From NCBI RefSeq assembly GCF_002311515.1, contig NZ_DCAO01000026.1, positions 46,540 through 51,728 of the forward strand: DNA of 5,189 nucleotides, given 5' to 3'. Position 1 is the stretch's first letter. Every line of letters starts with the position of its first letter. A model generated the notes under the pieces. The model worked only from the letters and a program-made list of their open reading frames with translations. It made no database searches and was not told the DNA's origin. Below, one piece after another: positions 1-5,189 of the stretch. The DNA comes from Thalassospira sp. UBA1131 (GTDB lineage Bacteria; Pseudomonadota; Alphaproteobacteria; Rhodospirillales; Thalassospiraceae). The position numbers were made by a program, and so were the translations under genes.

Positions 1-807
1 TCGAACTGGCTGCATGACAACATGCTTCCGGGCAAGGAAATCAATGTTTCCGGTCCGGGCGGCGAATTCACTGCTGATGCCACGGGCGAAGAAAAGCTGT
101 TGTTCATTTCAGCTGGCAGCGGCATCACCCCGATGATGTCGATGACACGTACCGCCTGTGACCTGTCCGAGCCGACCGACCTTCATTTCGTTCATGCGGC
201 ACGCACACCGTCTGATCTGATTTTCCGTGATGAGCTTGCCCTCCTGGCCGCACAGAACCCGACCCTGAAGGTGGCACTGACCTGCGACAGCGCGTCTGCC
301 AGCCATCAGTGGACCGGTTATACCGGCCGCCTGAGCTTGCCGATGCTGTCGCTGATGTCGCCTGACTTCAAGGACCGCAAGGTATTTTGCTGTGGACCTG
401 CCCGCTTCATGGAGGGTGTTCGCCACATGCTCGAAGAAGCTGGCTTCGACATGGGCAAATACTACGAGGAAAGCTTTGATTTCGGCGCTGAAACCGCGGG
501 CACGTTCGAAGAACACGCCTCTGTCGCCCCGGAAATCAGCGAGCAAACCTTCCGCGTCAGCTTCAGCAAGACCGGCCACGTGGTTGAATGCAGCCCGGGC
601 ATGACCATTCTGTCGGCCGCCAAGGAAGCCGGCCTGATGCCGATGTCATCCTGTCAGCGTGGCATTTGCGGTACCTGCAAATCCAAACTGGTGTCAGGGG
701 AAGTCGACATGAACCATGGTGGCGGCATCCGTCAGCGCGAAATTGATCAGGGCAAGATTCTTATCTGCTGCTCGACCCCGCTTTCCGATGTCGAGGTCGA
801 GATGTAA
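1..807 (+). CDS. gbcB: Glycine betaine monooxygenase reductase (GbcB-like), 3' part
   Basis: The reading frame is open from base 1 and ends with TAA at 805-807; 268 residues are visible and the true start lies upstream. The product is a class IA-type oxygenase reductase that carries electrons from NAD(P)H through FAD and a 2Fe-2S centre to a Rieske oxygenase in the cytoplasm. Visible in order: the end of the flavin domain (SNWLHDN, then GPGGEFT); the nucleotide-binding loop SAGSGITP near residues 37-44; the CGP motif near 131-133; and a C-terminal ferredoxin domain from about residue 180. That domain has the cluster motif C-x4-C-x2-C (first Cys codon at 652) and the fourth Cys in ILICCSTP, most likely the first of the pair because it is four residues before the Pro. 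The flavin RxYS motif would lie upstream. The domain order and the demethylation neighbourhood favour GbcB. A carnitine or stachydrine oxygenase reductase is the main alternative. No key residue is missing in the visible part. Confidence 0.8.
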   Translation, partial: SNWLHDNMLPGKEINVSGPGGEFTADATGEEKLLFISAGSGITPMMSMTRTACDLSEPTDLHFVHAARTPSDLIFRDELALLAAQNPTLKVALTCDSASASHQWTGYTGRLSLPMLSLMSPDFKDRKVFCCGPARFMEGVRHMLEEAGFDMGKYYEESFDFGAETAGTFEEHASVAPEISEQTFRVSFSKTGHVVECSPGMTILSAAKEAGLMPMSSCQRGICGTCKSKLVSGEVDMNHGGGIRQREIDQGKILICCSTPLSDVEVEM

Positions 808-836
808 TATCTCTGCGATCTTAAGCGCATCAATTC

Positions 837-873
837 AAACGCCCTGCTTACCATCACAGTAAGCAGGGCGTTT
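837..873. terminator. Bidirectional intrinsic terminator between convergent genes
   Basis: A perfect inverted repeat has arms 840-850 (CGCCCTGCTTA) and 860-870 with a 9-nt loop. Three further A-T pairs extend the stem (837-839 with 871-873). On the plus strand it is followed by TTTTCTTTTC, a good U-tract for ending the reductase transcript. On the minus strand it is followed by only three T before GAATTG, a weaker but plausible end for the regulator gene, whose stop codon lies at 881-883. It fills most of the 73-bp gap between the two convergent genes. Confidence 0.88.
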
Positions 874-880
874 TCTTTTC

Positions 881-1930
881 TTATGCGCCGGCCTCAAGCT
901 GCGGTGCGTCTTCGACCATCGCACTTGTGGCCAGTGAATCCGGGATCGGGCGACGCAGGGCCTGTGGCGTGCAGCCATAACGACGGCGGAACATCCGGCT
1001 AAGATGCGAAGAATCACAAAATCCGCAATCAACCGCAATCTGGGCGACAGACTTGTCGCTTTTCTCGATCAGGTGCTGGGCCAGATCAAGCCGGATATTA
1101 AGGAACGCTACCTGGGGCGATGTATCCAAAGCCATCCTGAAATGCCGTTCGATCTGGCGTTTGCTGTTGCCCATGCGACGCGCAATTTCCTGCACGGAAA
1201 TCGGCATATCGATATTTTGCTGCATGATCAAAAGCGCGCGCTGCACGATCTGATCCTGCGTTTTCAAATCCAATGGAATGCCCGGCTGGGGCTTTTCCGC
1301 CTGAAGCGCATCATCAATAATCATGATATGCAGGCTTTTGTTCGCCTGTGCCCGCCCGACATGCTTATCGACCAGATAGGCCGCCAGGTGTGCCGAACTG
1401 ACCCCGCCAGAACAGGTCAACCGGTCGCGGTCGACCACAAAAATCTGCTCGGTAACCGGATCAAGCCCTTCGAACTGCTCAACCACCTCGGAATGATGGA
1501 ACCAACTGACACAGCAACGATACCCGTCAAGAAGCCCGGCCTCATGCAGCATAAAGACCCCGGTGCAAACACCAACAAGCGGCACCCCGGCTTCGGCCGC
1601 TTCATGCAGGAATTTCTGATAGGCAGGGCTCAGCTTTTCGGCGTCATCCATCAGCCCGCCAACAACCACAATATAATTGAACCGCCGTGGATCGCCCAAG
1701 CGTTCCTTGGGCTGAACCGCAATTCCGCTACTTGATGTGATCGGGTCCATCGTGTCCGACAGAACCGTCCATTTACACAGGATCGGACGACTGCGATCAC
1801 CTTCGTCTGCTGCAAGGCGCAAGACATCGACAAAGTTGGCAAAGGCGCACAACGTAAAGCGTTTTGCGAGGATAAAACCGACGGTTAAACGCGGCGCAGT
1901 CTGGGCACGTGCTTCAGGCTTCTTGAGCAT
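881..1930 (-). CDS. AraC-family regulator with DJ-1/PfpI-like domain (GlxA/GbdR type)
   Basis: This is a 349-residue transcription factor. Residues about 15-197 form a class I glutamine amidotransferase-like (DJ-1/PfpI) sensor domain, including VVVGGL and the elbow GVCTG with Cys122. Residues about 226-327 form the AraC DNA-binding domain with two helix-turn-helix units: PISVQEIARRMGNSKRQIE, and the SVAQIAVDCGF unit that ends with FRRRYGCTPQALRR. Proteins of this architecture include GbdR, which activates betaine and dimethylglycine catabolism in Pseudomonas, and ArgR. The betaine-type neighbours suggest a similar role here, but the ligand cannot be read from sequence. The start at 1930 is chosen because GGAGGA lies at 1940-1935, four bases before the ATG. 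An upstream in-frame ATG at 2014 would add 28 residues of low-complexity sequence and lacks such a site. The gene has nine cysteines. It is convergent with the reductase gene and divergent from etfBA. Confidence 0.9.
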   Translation of the reverse strand: MLKKPEARAQTAPRLTVGFILAKRFTLCAFANFVDVLRLAADEGDRSRPILCKWTVLSDTMDPITSSSGIAVQPKERLGDPRRFNYIVVVGGLMDDAEKLSPAYQKFLHEAAEAGVPLVGVCTGVFMLHEAGLLDGYRCCVSWFHHSEVVEQFEGLDPVTEQIFVVDRDRLTCSGGVSSAHLAAYLVDKHVGRAQANKSLHIMIIDDALQAEKPQPGIPLDLKTQDQIVQRALLIMQQNIDMPISVQEIARRMGNSKRQIERHFRMALDTSPQVAFLNIRLDLAQHLIEKSDKSVAQIAVDCGFCDSSHLSRMFRRRYGCTPQALRRPIPDSLATSAMVEDAPQLEAGA

Positions 1931-1934
1931 CGGT

Positions 1935-1940
1935 TCCTCC
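1935..1940 (-). promoter_or_regulatory. Ribosome binding site that fixes the regulator start
   Basis: Read on the minus strand, GGAGGA is followed by ACCG and then ATG at 1930-1928. This is a near-ideal Shine-Dalgarno site and spacing. It favours this ATG over the in-frame ATG 84 bases upstream. Confidence 0.85.
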
Positions 1941-1953
1941 GATACAGACAAGG

Positions 1954-1977
1954 TTACCGGCTTTGTCGTAGCGGTAA
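1954..1977 (-). repeat. 6-bp inverted repeat in the regulator leader
   Basis: TTACCG at 1954-1959 and CGGTAA at 1972-1977 are perfect inverted arms with a 12-nt spacer. They lie 14 bases upstream of the regulator's ribosome binding site. On the minus strand they could form a small leader hairpin or serve as a protein site. Arms this short can arise by chance. Confidence 0.35.
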
Positions 1978-1983
1978 TCTCAC

Positions 1984-2015
1984 TTTGACGCAAACATTCT
2001 ATTTTTTGGCGCAAA
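1984..2015. promoter_or_regulatory. Tandem TTTGNCGCAAA boxes, 21 bp apart (candidate operator)
   Basis: TTTGACGCAAA at 1984-1994 and TTTGGCGCAAA at 2005-2015 match at 10 of 11 positions and repeat with a 21-bp period, two turns of the helix. Each box is itself a palindrome (TTTG-N3-CAAA); the second extends to TTTTTG-N3-CAAAAA at 2003-2017. The regulator's putative -10 lies between them. AraC-type proteins commonly bind direct-repeat half-sites about 21 bp apart, so binding by the adjacent regulator is a reasonable inference. The palindromic form would also suit a dimer of another family. Confidence 0.5.
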
Positions 2016-2024
2016 AAGTCGCCA
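1996..2024 (-). promoter_or_regulatory. Putative sigma-70 promoter of the regulator gene
   Basis: Read on the minus strand, TAGAAT (2001-1996) matches the -10 consensus at five of six positions. A weak -35, TGGCGA (2024-2019), sits 17 bp upstream and matches TTGACA at three of six. A start near 1989 would leave a leader of roughly 58 bases. The poor -35 would fit a regulated promoter. This is a pattern match only. Confidence 0.4.
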
Positions 2025-2300
2025 GATTACTTTTCATGATACCGAAGGGTATGTCGGCTAAGCAAGAGAAACACAGGGTCACGGCAGAATCAACAATCGG
2101 ATTGCGATCAGGATGCCAAAATCGGCAAACAGTACATTCGCGCCCCGAAACGATTGCCAGAAACCTGTCCAAATTGCCCCGACCCCGGAAACTCGGCATC
2201 CAGAATTGCACCACGCTCAATATCGCCTCCGGTAGTGTCGCATCGCGTAACGCTTCCAGTCTTTGAAACTTACATCGGGTTGCGGCAAGACGCGCCCACA

Positions 2301-2326
2301 CCGGACCAAAAACTTGTTTGATCCGG
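2301..2326. repeat. Imperfect palindrome in the etfB leader
   Basis: CCGGA (2301-2305) pairs with TCCGG (2322-2326). After a C/A mismatch, CAAA (2307-2310) pairs with TTTG (2317-2320) around a 6-nt centre. The element ends ten bases before the etfB ribosome binding site. It could be a leader RNA hairpin or an operator for etfBA. No T-run follows, so it is not a normal terminator. Confidence 0.5.
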
Positions 2327-2335
2327 ATTTCGTCA

Positions 2336-2342
2336 GAGAGGG
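2336..2342 (+). promoter_or_regulatory. Ribosome binding site of etfB
   Basis: GAGAGGG at 2336-2342 precedes two adjacent ATG codons at 2345 and 2348. The spacing of five bases to the second ATG is the better one, and starting there gives the family's usual N-terminus, MKVLVPVKR. Confidence 0.7.
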
Positions 2343-2347
2343 AAATG

Positions 2348-3097
2348 ATGAAGGTTCTCGTACCGGTCAAACGGGTCGTCGACTACAACGTGAAGATCCG
2401 CGTCAAGGCGGATGGTTCCGGTGTCGACCTTGCCAATGTCAAAATGTCGATGAACCCCTTCGACGAGATCGCGGTTGAAGAAGCCATTCGCCTTAAGGAA
2501 TCCGGTCAGGCTGACGAAATCGTCGCCGTTTCGATTGGTCCGGCACAGGCACAGGAAACCCTGCGCACCGCCCTTGCCATGGGTGCTGATCGCGCCATCC
2601 TGGTCACGGTTGATGGCCCGGTTGAGCCGCTTGACGTCGCAAAAATCCTCAAAGGTGTTGTGAACGCCGAGGAACCCGGCCTTGTCATTCTGGGCAAACA
2701 GGCGATTGACGACGATGCCAACCAGACCGGTCAGATGCTGTCCGCCCTGCTCGGTTGGTCGCAGGCAACCTTTGCTTCGAAACTGGAACTTTCTGCCGAT
2801 CACGCCAAGGTAACCCGCGAGGTGGATGGCGGTCTTCAGGCCATCAGCGTCAGCCTGCCGGCAATTGTCACCGCCGATCTTCGCCTGAACGAGCCGCGCT
2901 ATGCGTCGCTTCCCAATATCATGAAGGCAAAGAAAAAGCCGCTTGATAGCAAAGCCGCCGCTGACTTTGGCGTTACCGTTGCCCCGCGCCTGCGCCTGAT
3001 CCGGGTTGAAGAACCCGCAACGCGCAAGGCGGGCATCAAGGTTGCCGACGTTGCCGAACTTACCGACAAACTCAAGCATGAAGCTGGCGTCATCTGA
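2348..3097 (+). CDS. etfB: Electron transfer flavoprotein, beta subunit
   Basis: This 249-residue protein has the usual length of the alphaproteobacterial and mitochondrial ETF beta chain. With EtfA it forms the soluble FAD/AMP heterodimer that collects electrons from flavin dehydrogenases and passes them to ETF-ubiquinone oxidoreductase. Visible hallmarks are MKVLVPVKRVVDYNVKIRVK at the N-terminus, MNPFDEIAVEEAIRLKE near 34-50, the nucleotide-binding stretch GKQAIDDDANQTGQM near 116-130, VDGGLQ and TADLRLNEPRYASLPNIM near 176-193. The recognition loop LPNIMKAKKKPL (188-199), which docks into client dehydrogenases in the human protein, is almost identical. The start at 2348 is preferred over 2318 and 2345 for ribosome binding site spacing and family fit. 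The gene lies 20 bp before etfA and is surely cotranscribed with it. Downstream purU and a dimethylglycine-type dehydrogenase point to use in N-demethylation. Confidence 0.97.
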   Translation: MKVLVPVKRVVDYNVKIRVKADGSGVDLANVKMSMNPFDEIAVEEAIRLKESGQADEIVAVSIGPAQAQETLRTALAMGADRAILVTVDGPVEPLDVAKILKGVVNAEEPGLVILGKQAIDDDANQTGQMLSALLGWSQATFASKLELSADHAKVTREVDGGLQAISVSLPAIVTADLRLNEPRYASLPNIMKAKKKPLDSKAAADFGVTVAPRLRLIRVEEPATRKAGIKVADVAELTDKLKHEAGVI

Positions 3098-3117
3098 CCC
3101 AGGCGGAGATTGAAATC

Positions 3118-4053
3118 ATGGCTATTCTTCTTTTTGCCGAACACGATAACGCCACCCTGTCCGAACAGACCGCAAAGGCCCTAAATGCTGCAACCCAGAT
3201 CGGTGGTGATATCGATATTCTTGTCGCGGGCAAGGACGTTGCCGCGGTTGCCGATCAGGCTGCCAAACTTGCCGGTATTCGAAACGTGCTGGTTGCTGAC
3301 AACGACGCACTGGCAAACCATCTTGCCGAAAATGCAGCCGATCTGATCGTTTCACTTGCGGGCGATTACGACACCATCGTTGCCGCCGCGACCGCCAATG
3401 GCAAAAACATCCTGCCGCGTGTTGCCGCCCTGCTCGATGTCATGCAGGTCTCAGAGGTGATGGAAGTTGTCGATACCGATACCTTCAAACGCCCGATCTA
3501 TGCCGGCAACGCCATCGAAGTGGTGCAAAGCACAGACGCTAAGAAAGTGCTGACCATCCGCACCTCAAGCTTTGGCGCGGCCGAGGCCGGCGGAAGCACT
3601 GCCGAAATCAAGCCGGTTGATGCGGGCAGTGCGAATAGCGGGAAATCTTCCTTCCTTGAAAACATTCTGTCGGAGAATGATCGGCCGGAACTGGGTTCTG
3701 CCAAGATTATTGTTTCCGGTGGCCGTGCCCTTGGATCGGAAGACAAGTTCAAATCCGTTATCACGCCACTGGCCGACAAACTTGGTGCTGCTGTTGGTGC
3801 ATCGCGTGCGGCTGTCGATGCGGGCTATGCCCCCAATGACCTTCAGGTTGGTCAGACGGGTAAAGTCGTCGCCCCGGACCTATATATCGCATGTGGCATT
3901 TCCGGTGCGATCCAGCATCTGGCGGGTATGAAAGATTCCAAGATCATCGTTGCCATTAATACCGATGAAGAAGCCCCGATCTTCCAGGTCGCAGATTACG
4001 GCATTGTCGGTGATCTGTTTGAAATCCTGCCGCAGCTGGAAAACCAGCTTTAA
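3118..4053 (+). CDS. etfA: Electron transfer flavoprotein, alpha subunit
   Basis: This 311-residue protein is the FAD-carrying partner of EtfB. The N-terminal domain (about 1-185) begins MAILLFAEHDN and includes FKRPIYAGNAIEVVQ. A linker, SGKSSFLENILSENDRPEL, leads to the FAD domain (about 195-311). That domain has VSGGRALGS; GASRAAVDAGYAPNDLQVGQ, with Arg230, followed by Thr247; and the signature LYIACGISGAIQHLAGMKDS (residues 255-274) with His267, then IVAINTDEEAPIF and VADYGIVGDL. By position these match the FAD-contacting Arg249, Thr266 and His286 of human ETFA, so a functional electron carrier is expected. A ribosome binding site (AGGCGGAG, 3101-3108) stands nine bases before the ATG. 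The protein is of the canonical housekeeping class rather than the electron-bifurcating FixB class. Nothing is missing. Confidence 0.97.
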   Translation: MAILLFAEHDNATLSEQTAKALNAATQIGGDIDILVAGKDVAAVADQAAKLAGIRNVLVADNDALANHLAENAADLIVSLAGDYDTIVAAATANGKNILPRVAALLDVMQVSEVMEVVDTDTFKRPIYAGNAIEVVQSTDAKKVLTIRTSSFGAAEAGGSTAEIKPVDAGSANSGKSSFLENILSENDRPELGSAKIIVSGGRALGSEDKFKSVITPLADKLGAAVGASRAAVDAGYAPNDLQVGQTGKVVAPDLYIACGISGAIQHLAGMKDSKIIVAINTDEEAPIFQVADYGIVGDLFEILPQLENQL

Positions 4054-4088
4054 CATTCAACACGAGACATCAAGACGGAACCAAACCA

Positions 4089-4946
4089 GTGAATGATACC
4101 TCTTATATCCTTCGTGTTGCCTGTGATGATCAGCCGGGCATCGTTGCGACCGTTACCTCTGCTCTGGCCACGCGCGGCGCCAATATCGCCGAGTCCAACC
4201 AGTTCTGGGACCGCCACACCAACAAGTTCTTCCTGCGTGTTGCGATCATCACACCGGCAGATATCGACAAGGAATCTGTTGCGCTATCGCTGAACCCCGC
4301 GGTGGATCGCTTTAACCTGAAGCTCAAGATTGATGAAGTTGCACGCCGTCCGAGAATCATCATCATGGTTTCGAAATTCGATCATGCGATGCTGCACCTT
4401 CTTTACCAAATCAAGGTCGGCTGGCTCGACGCCGAAGTGGCAGCCATCGTTTCGAACCACGAAGATGCCCGCAAGGTCGCCGATCAGGAAGGCATTCCCT
4501 TCTACCACTGGCCGGTGAACAAGGAAAACAAGGCTGAACAGGAAGCCAAGCTTGCTGACCTGATCAAGGAAACCAAGTCTGAACTGGTGGTCCTTGCGCG
4601 CTACATGCAGGTCCTGACCAACGAGTTTTCGAGCCAGTTCTATGGCATGATCATCAACATTCACCACTCGTTCCTGCCAAGCTTCAAGGGCGCAAAGCCC
4701 TATCATCAGGCTTACGAGCGCGGGGTGAAACTGATCGGGGCGACCGCACACTATGTTACGCCGGATCTCGATGAAGGCCCGATCATTGAACAGGAAACCG
4801 AACGCGTGAACCACGCCATGTCCGCAGACGATTTCGTCGCGGCTGGTCGCGATATCGAATCCCGGGTTCTCGCCCGCGCCGTCAAATACCATCTTGAAGG
4901 CAGGGTGATGCTTAATGATCACCGAACGGTTGTCTTCACTTTGTAG
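4089..4946 (+). CDS. purU: Formyltetrahydrofolate deformylase
   Basis: PurU hydrolyses 10-formyl-tetrahydrofolate to formate and tetrahydrofolate in the cytoplasm. The 285 residues (E. coli PurU has 280) comprise an N-terminal ACT domain (about 1-83: YILRVACDDQPGIVATVTSA, then GANIAESNQF) and a formyltransferase-fold catalytic domain (about 88-285). Catalytic residues by family comparison are Asn190 and His192 in INIHHSFLPSF, and Asp228 in TPDLDEGPIIEQ. The start is GTG at 4089: no in-frame ATG fits the family's N-terminus. The ribosome binding site is weak (GGA at 4077-4079). Tandem stop codons TAG TAA end the gene. It lies 35 bp after etfA, so cotranscription is likely. ACT domains in this family sense amino acids (glycine and methionine in E. 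coli), which would suit a pathway ending in glycine. In this locus it probably unloads the one-carbon units that demethylation puts on folate, rather than supplying purine synthesis. Confidence 0.95.
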   Translation: MNDTSYILRVACDDQPGIVATVTSALATRGANIAESNQFWDRHTNKFFLRVAIITPADIDKESVALSLNPAVDRFNLKLKIDEVARRPRIIIMVSKFDHAMLHLLYQIKVGWLDAEVAAIVSNHEDARKVADQEGIPFYHWPVNKENKAEQEAKLADLIKETKSELVVLARYMQVLTNEFSSQFYGMIINIHHSFLPSFKGAKPYHQAYERGVKLIGATAHYVTPDLDEGPIIEQETERVNHAMSADDFVAAGRDIESRVLARAVKYHLEGRVMLNDHRTVVFTL

Positions 4947-4959
4947 TAAACTTCGCAAA

Positions 4960-4981
4960 GGGGCCGGCTTTGACCGGTCCC
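4960..4981 (+). terminator. Hairpin between purU and the next gene (weak terminator or processing site)
   Basis: GGGGCCGG (4960-4967) pairs with CCGGTCCC (4974-4981), with one G-T pair and a 6-nt loop. Only a short T-run follows, TTTT near 4989-4992 and seven bases away. It could partially terminate, stabilise or mark processing of the upstream message. A full intrinsic terminator is not well supported. Confidence 0.4.
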
Positions 4982-5040
4982 TGACGCGTTTTCGCCATGC
5001 CGAGCACTGACAAACATCTCGGAAAGAAGGATTGAGAGAA

Positions 5041-5189
5041 ATGAGCGCATTTCCAAGCAAGGCCAAAGTCGTCATCGTCGGTCTCGGGGGTATTGTTGGT
5101 TCCTCGGTGGCGCATCACCTGATCGAGAACGGCTGGGATGACATTGTTGGCATCGACAAATCGGGCATTCCGACCGATATCGGCTCGAC
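5041..5189 (+). CDS. FAD-dependent oxidoreductase, dimethylglycine/sarcosine dehydrogenase-oxidase family, 5' end
   Basis: Only the first 49 codons are in the window; the gene runs off the right edge. AGAAGGA (5025-5031) precedes the ATG by nine bases. The protein starts MSAFPSKAKVVIVGLGGIVG, followed by SSVAHHLIENGWDDIVGIDKS. This is the first beta-alpha-beta unit of a DAO-type FAD fold, with Asp39 at the end of the second strand to hold the ribose. The stretch GWDDIVGIDKSGIPTDIGS resembles dimethylglycine oxidase and related enzymes that oxidise N-methyl groups and usually carry a C-terminal GcvT-like folate domain. The glycine loop is one residue longer than the usual GxGxxG. The neighbouring etfBA and purU support a folate-linked N-demethylase. 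The exact substrate, and whether electrons go to ETF or oxygen, cannot be told from this fragment. Confidence 0.75.
   Translation, partial: MSAFPSKAKVVIVGLGGIVGSSVAHHLIENGWDDIVGIDKSGIPTDIGS

Larger units (their letters stand above)
1974..2030. repeat. 7-bp inverted repeat enclosing the regulator promoter
   Basis: GTAATCT at 1974-1980 and AGATTAC at 2024-2030 are perfect inverted copies separated by 43 bp. They enclose the putative -10 element and the two TTTGNCGCAAA boxes. The left arm overlaps the right arm of the leader inverted repeat. The role as an operator is inferred from position only. Confidence 0.4.
1941..2347. other. Divergent intergenic region, about 400 bp
   Basis: This stretch separates the regulator from etfB. 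The regulator-proximal third (about 1954-2052) holds the promoter, the TTTGNCGCAAA boxes and several inverted repeats, including ATACC-GAAG-GGTAT at 2039-2052. The middle part (about 2055-2260) contains the 11-bp palindrome CAATCGGATTG (2094-2104), but I see no convincing gene, RNA or promoter in it. The last part holds the etfB leader palindrome and ribosome binding site. I could not identify a good sigma-70 promoter for etfB. TTGAAA at 2263-2268 is a possible -35, but no good -10 follows at normal spacing. Confidence 0.6.

Noticed and set aside
1004..1735. Long plus-strand frame antisense to the regulator
   Set aside because: It is a shadow of the minus-strand AraC-type gene, whose domains are unmistakable. 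The antisense translation shows no family motifs.
1985..1990. TTGACG as a plus-strand -35 box
   Set aside because: It matches five of six positions, but no acceptable -10 lies 16-18 bp downstream, and it is part of the TTTGACGCAAA box.
2094..2104. CAATCGGATTG palindrome
   Set aside because: An isolated 5-bp dyad this short is expected by chance. No second copy or promoter is linked to it.
1985..2266. Plus-strand open frame of 93 codons in the intergenic region
   Set aside because: It starts within the first TTTGNCGCAAA box, has no good ribosome binding site, and its composition is not typical of a folded protein.
2318..2347. Longer N-terminus for EtfB starting at 2318
   Set aside because: It would add ten residues not seen in the family and bury the GAGAGGG ribosome binding site inside the coding region.
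1999..2370. Minus-strand open frame of 123 codons in the intergenic region
   Set aside because: It overlaps the etfB start and ribosome binding site, runs through the regulator's promoter boxes, lacks a clear ribosome binding site and has no recognisable domain.
2333..3079. Long minus-strand frame opposite etfB
   Set aside because: It is a shadow frame of etfB with no motifs of its own; long antisense frames are common in GC-rich coding DNA.
4284..5075. Long minus-strand frame opposite purU
   Set aside because: It is a shadow of purU, whose ACT and formyltransferase motifs are clear. It also runs across the downstream gene's start.

Overview
The window (5189 bp, GC in the mid-50s by eye) looks like a chromosomal locus of an alphaproteobacterium for breaking down methylated amines of the glycine betaine type. 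The ETF subunits are of the canonical mitochondrial/alphaproteobacterial type, and the codon use and gene set would fit a marine Rhodospirillales member such as Thalassospira. That genus is an inference, not something the sequence proves. There is no sign of mobile DNA, CRISPR, tRNA or rRNA.

Layout. Bases 1-807 (+) are the 3' part of a GbcB-like reductase with an FAD/NAD module and a C-terminal plant-type 2Fe-2S ferredoxin, the electron donor of a Rieske oxygenase. A strong hairpin at 837-873 ends this gene and also the convergent minus-strand gene 881-1930, an AraC-family regulator with a DJ-1/PfpI-like N-terminal domain (GlxA/GbdR type). A gap of about 400 bp (1931-2347) separates the regulator from the divergent plus-strand genes. 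It holds a likely regulator promoter framed by a 21-bp-spaced direct repeat, and an imperfect palindrome just before etfB. Next come etfB (2348-3097), etfA (3118-4053), purU (4089-4946, GTG start) and the first 49 codons of an FAD-dependent oxidoreductase of the dimethylglycine/sarcosine dehydrogenase-oxidase family (from 5041).

How the genes fit together (known pathway plus inference). A Rieske oxygenase fed by the first gene would demethylate glycine betaine to dimethylglycine. The last gene would take methyl groups from dimethylglycine or sarcosine onto tetrahydrofolate. Its electrons could pass to the EtfBA flavoprotein and on to the quinone pool through ETF-QO, which is not in the window. 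The one-carbon load on folate can be released as formate by PurU, which regenerates tetrahydrofolate. The regulator is well placed to sense a betaine catabolite and to control itself and perhaps its neighbours.

No clearly unprecedented system is visible. The most notable points are a canonical ETF sitting inside a demethylation locus, the ordered repeat array in the divergent promoter region, and a glycine loop in the last gene that is one residue longer than usual.
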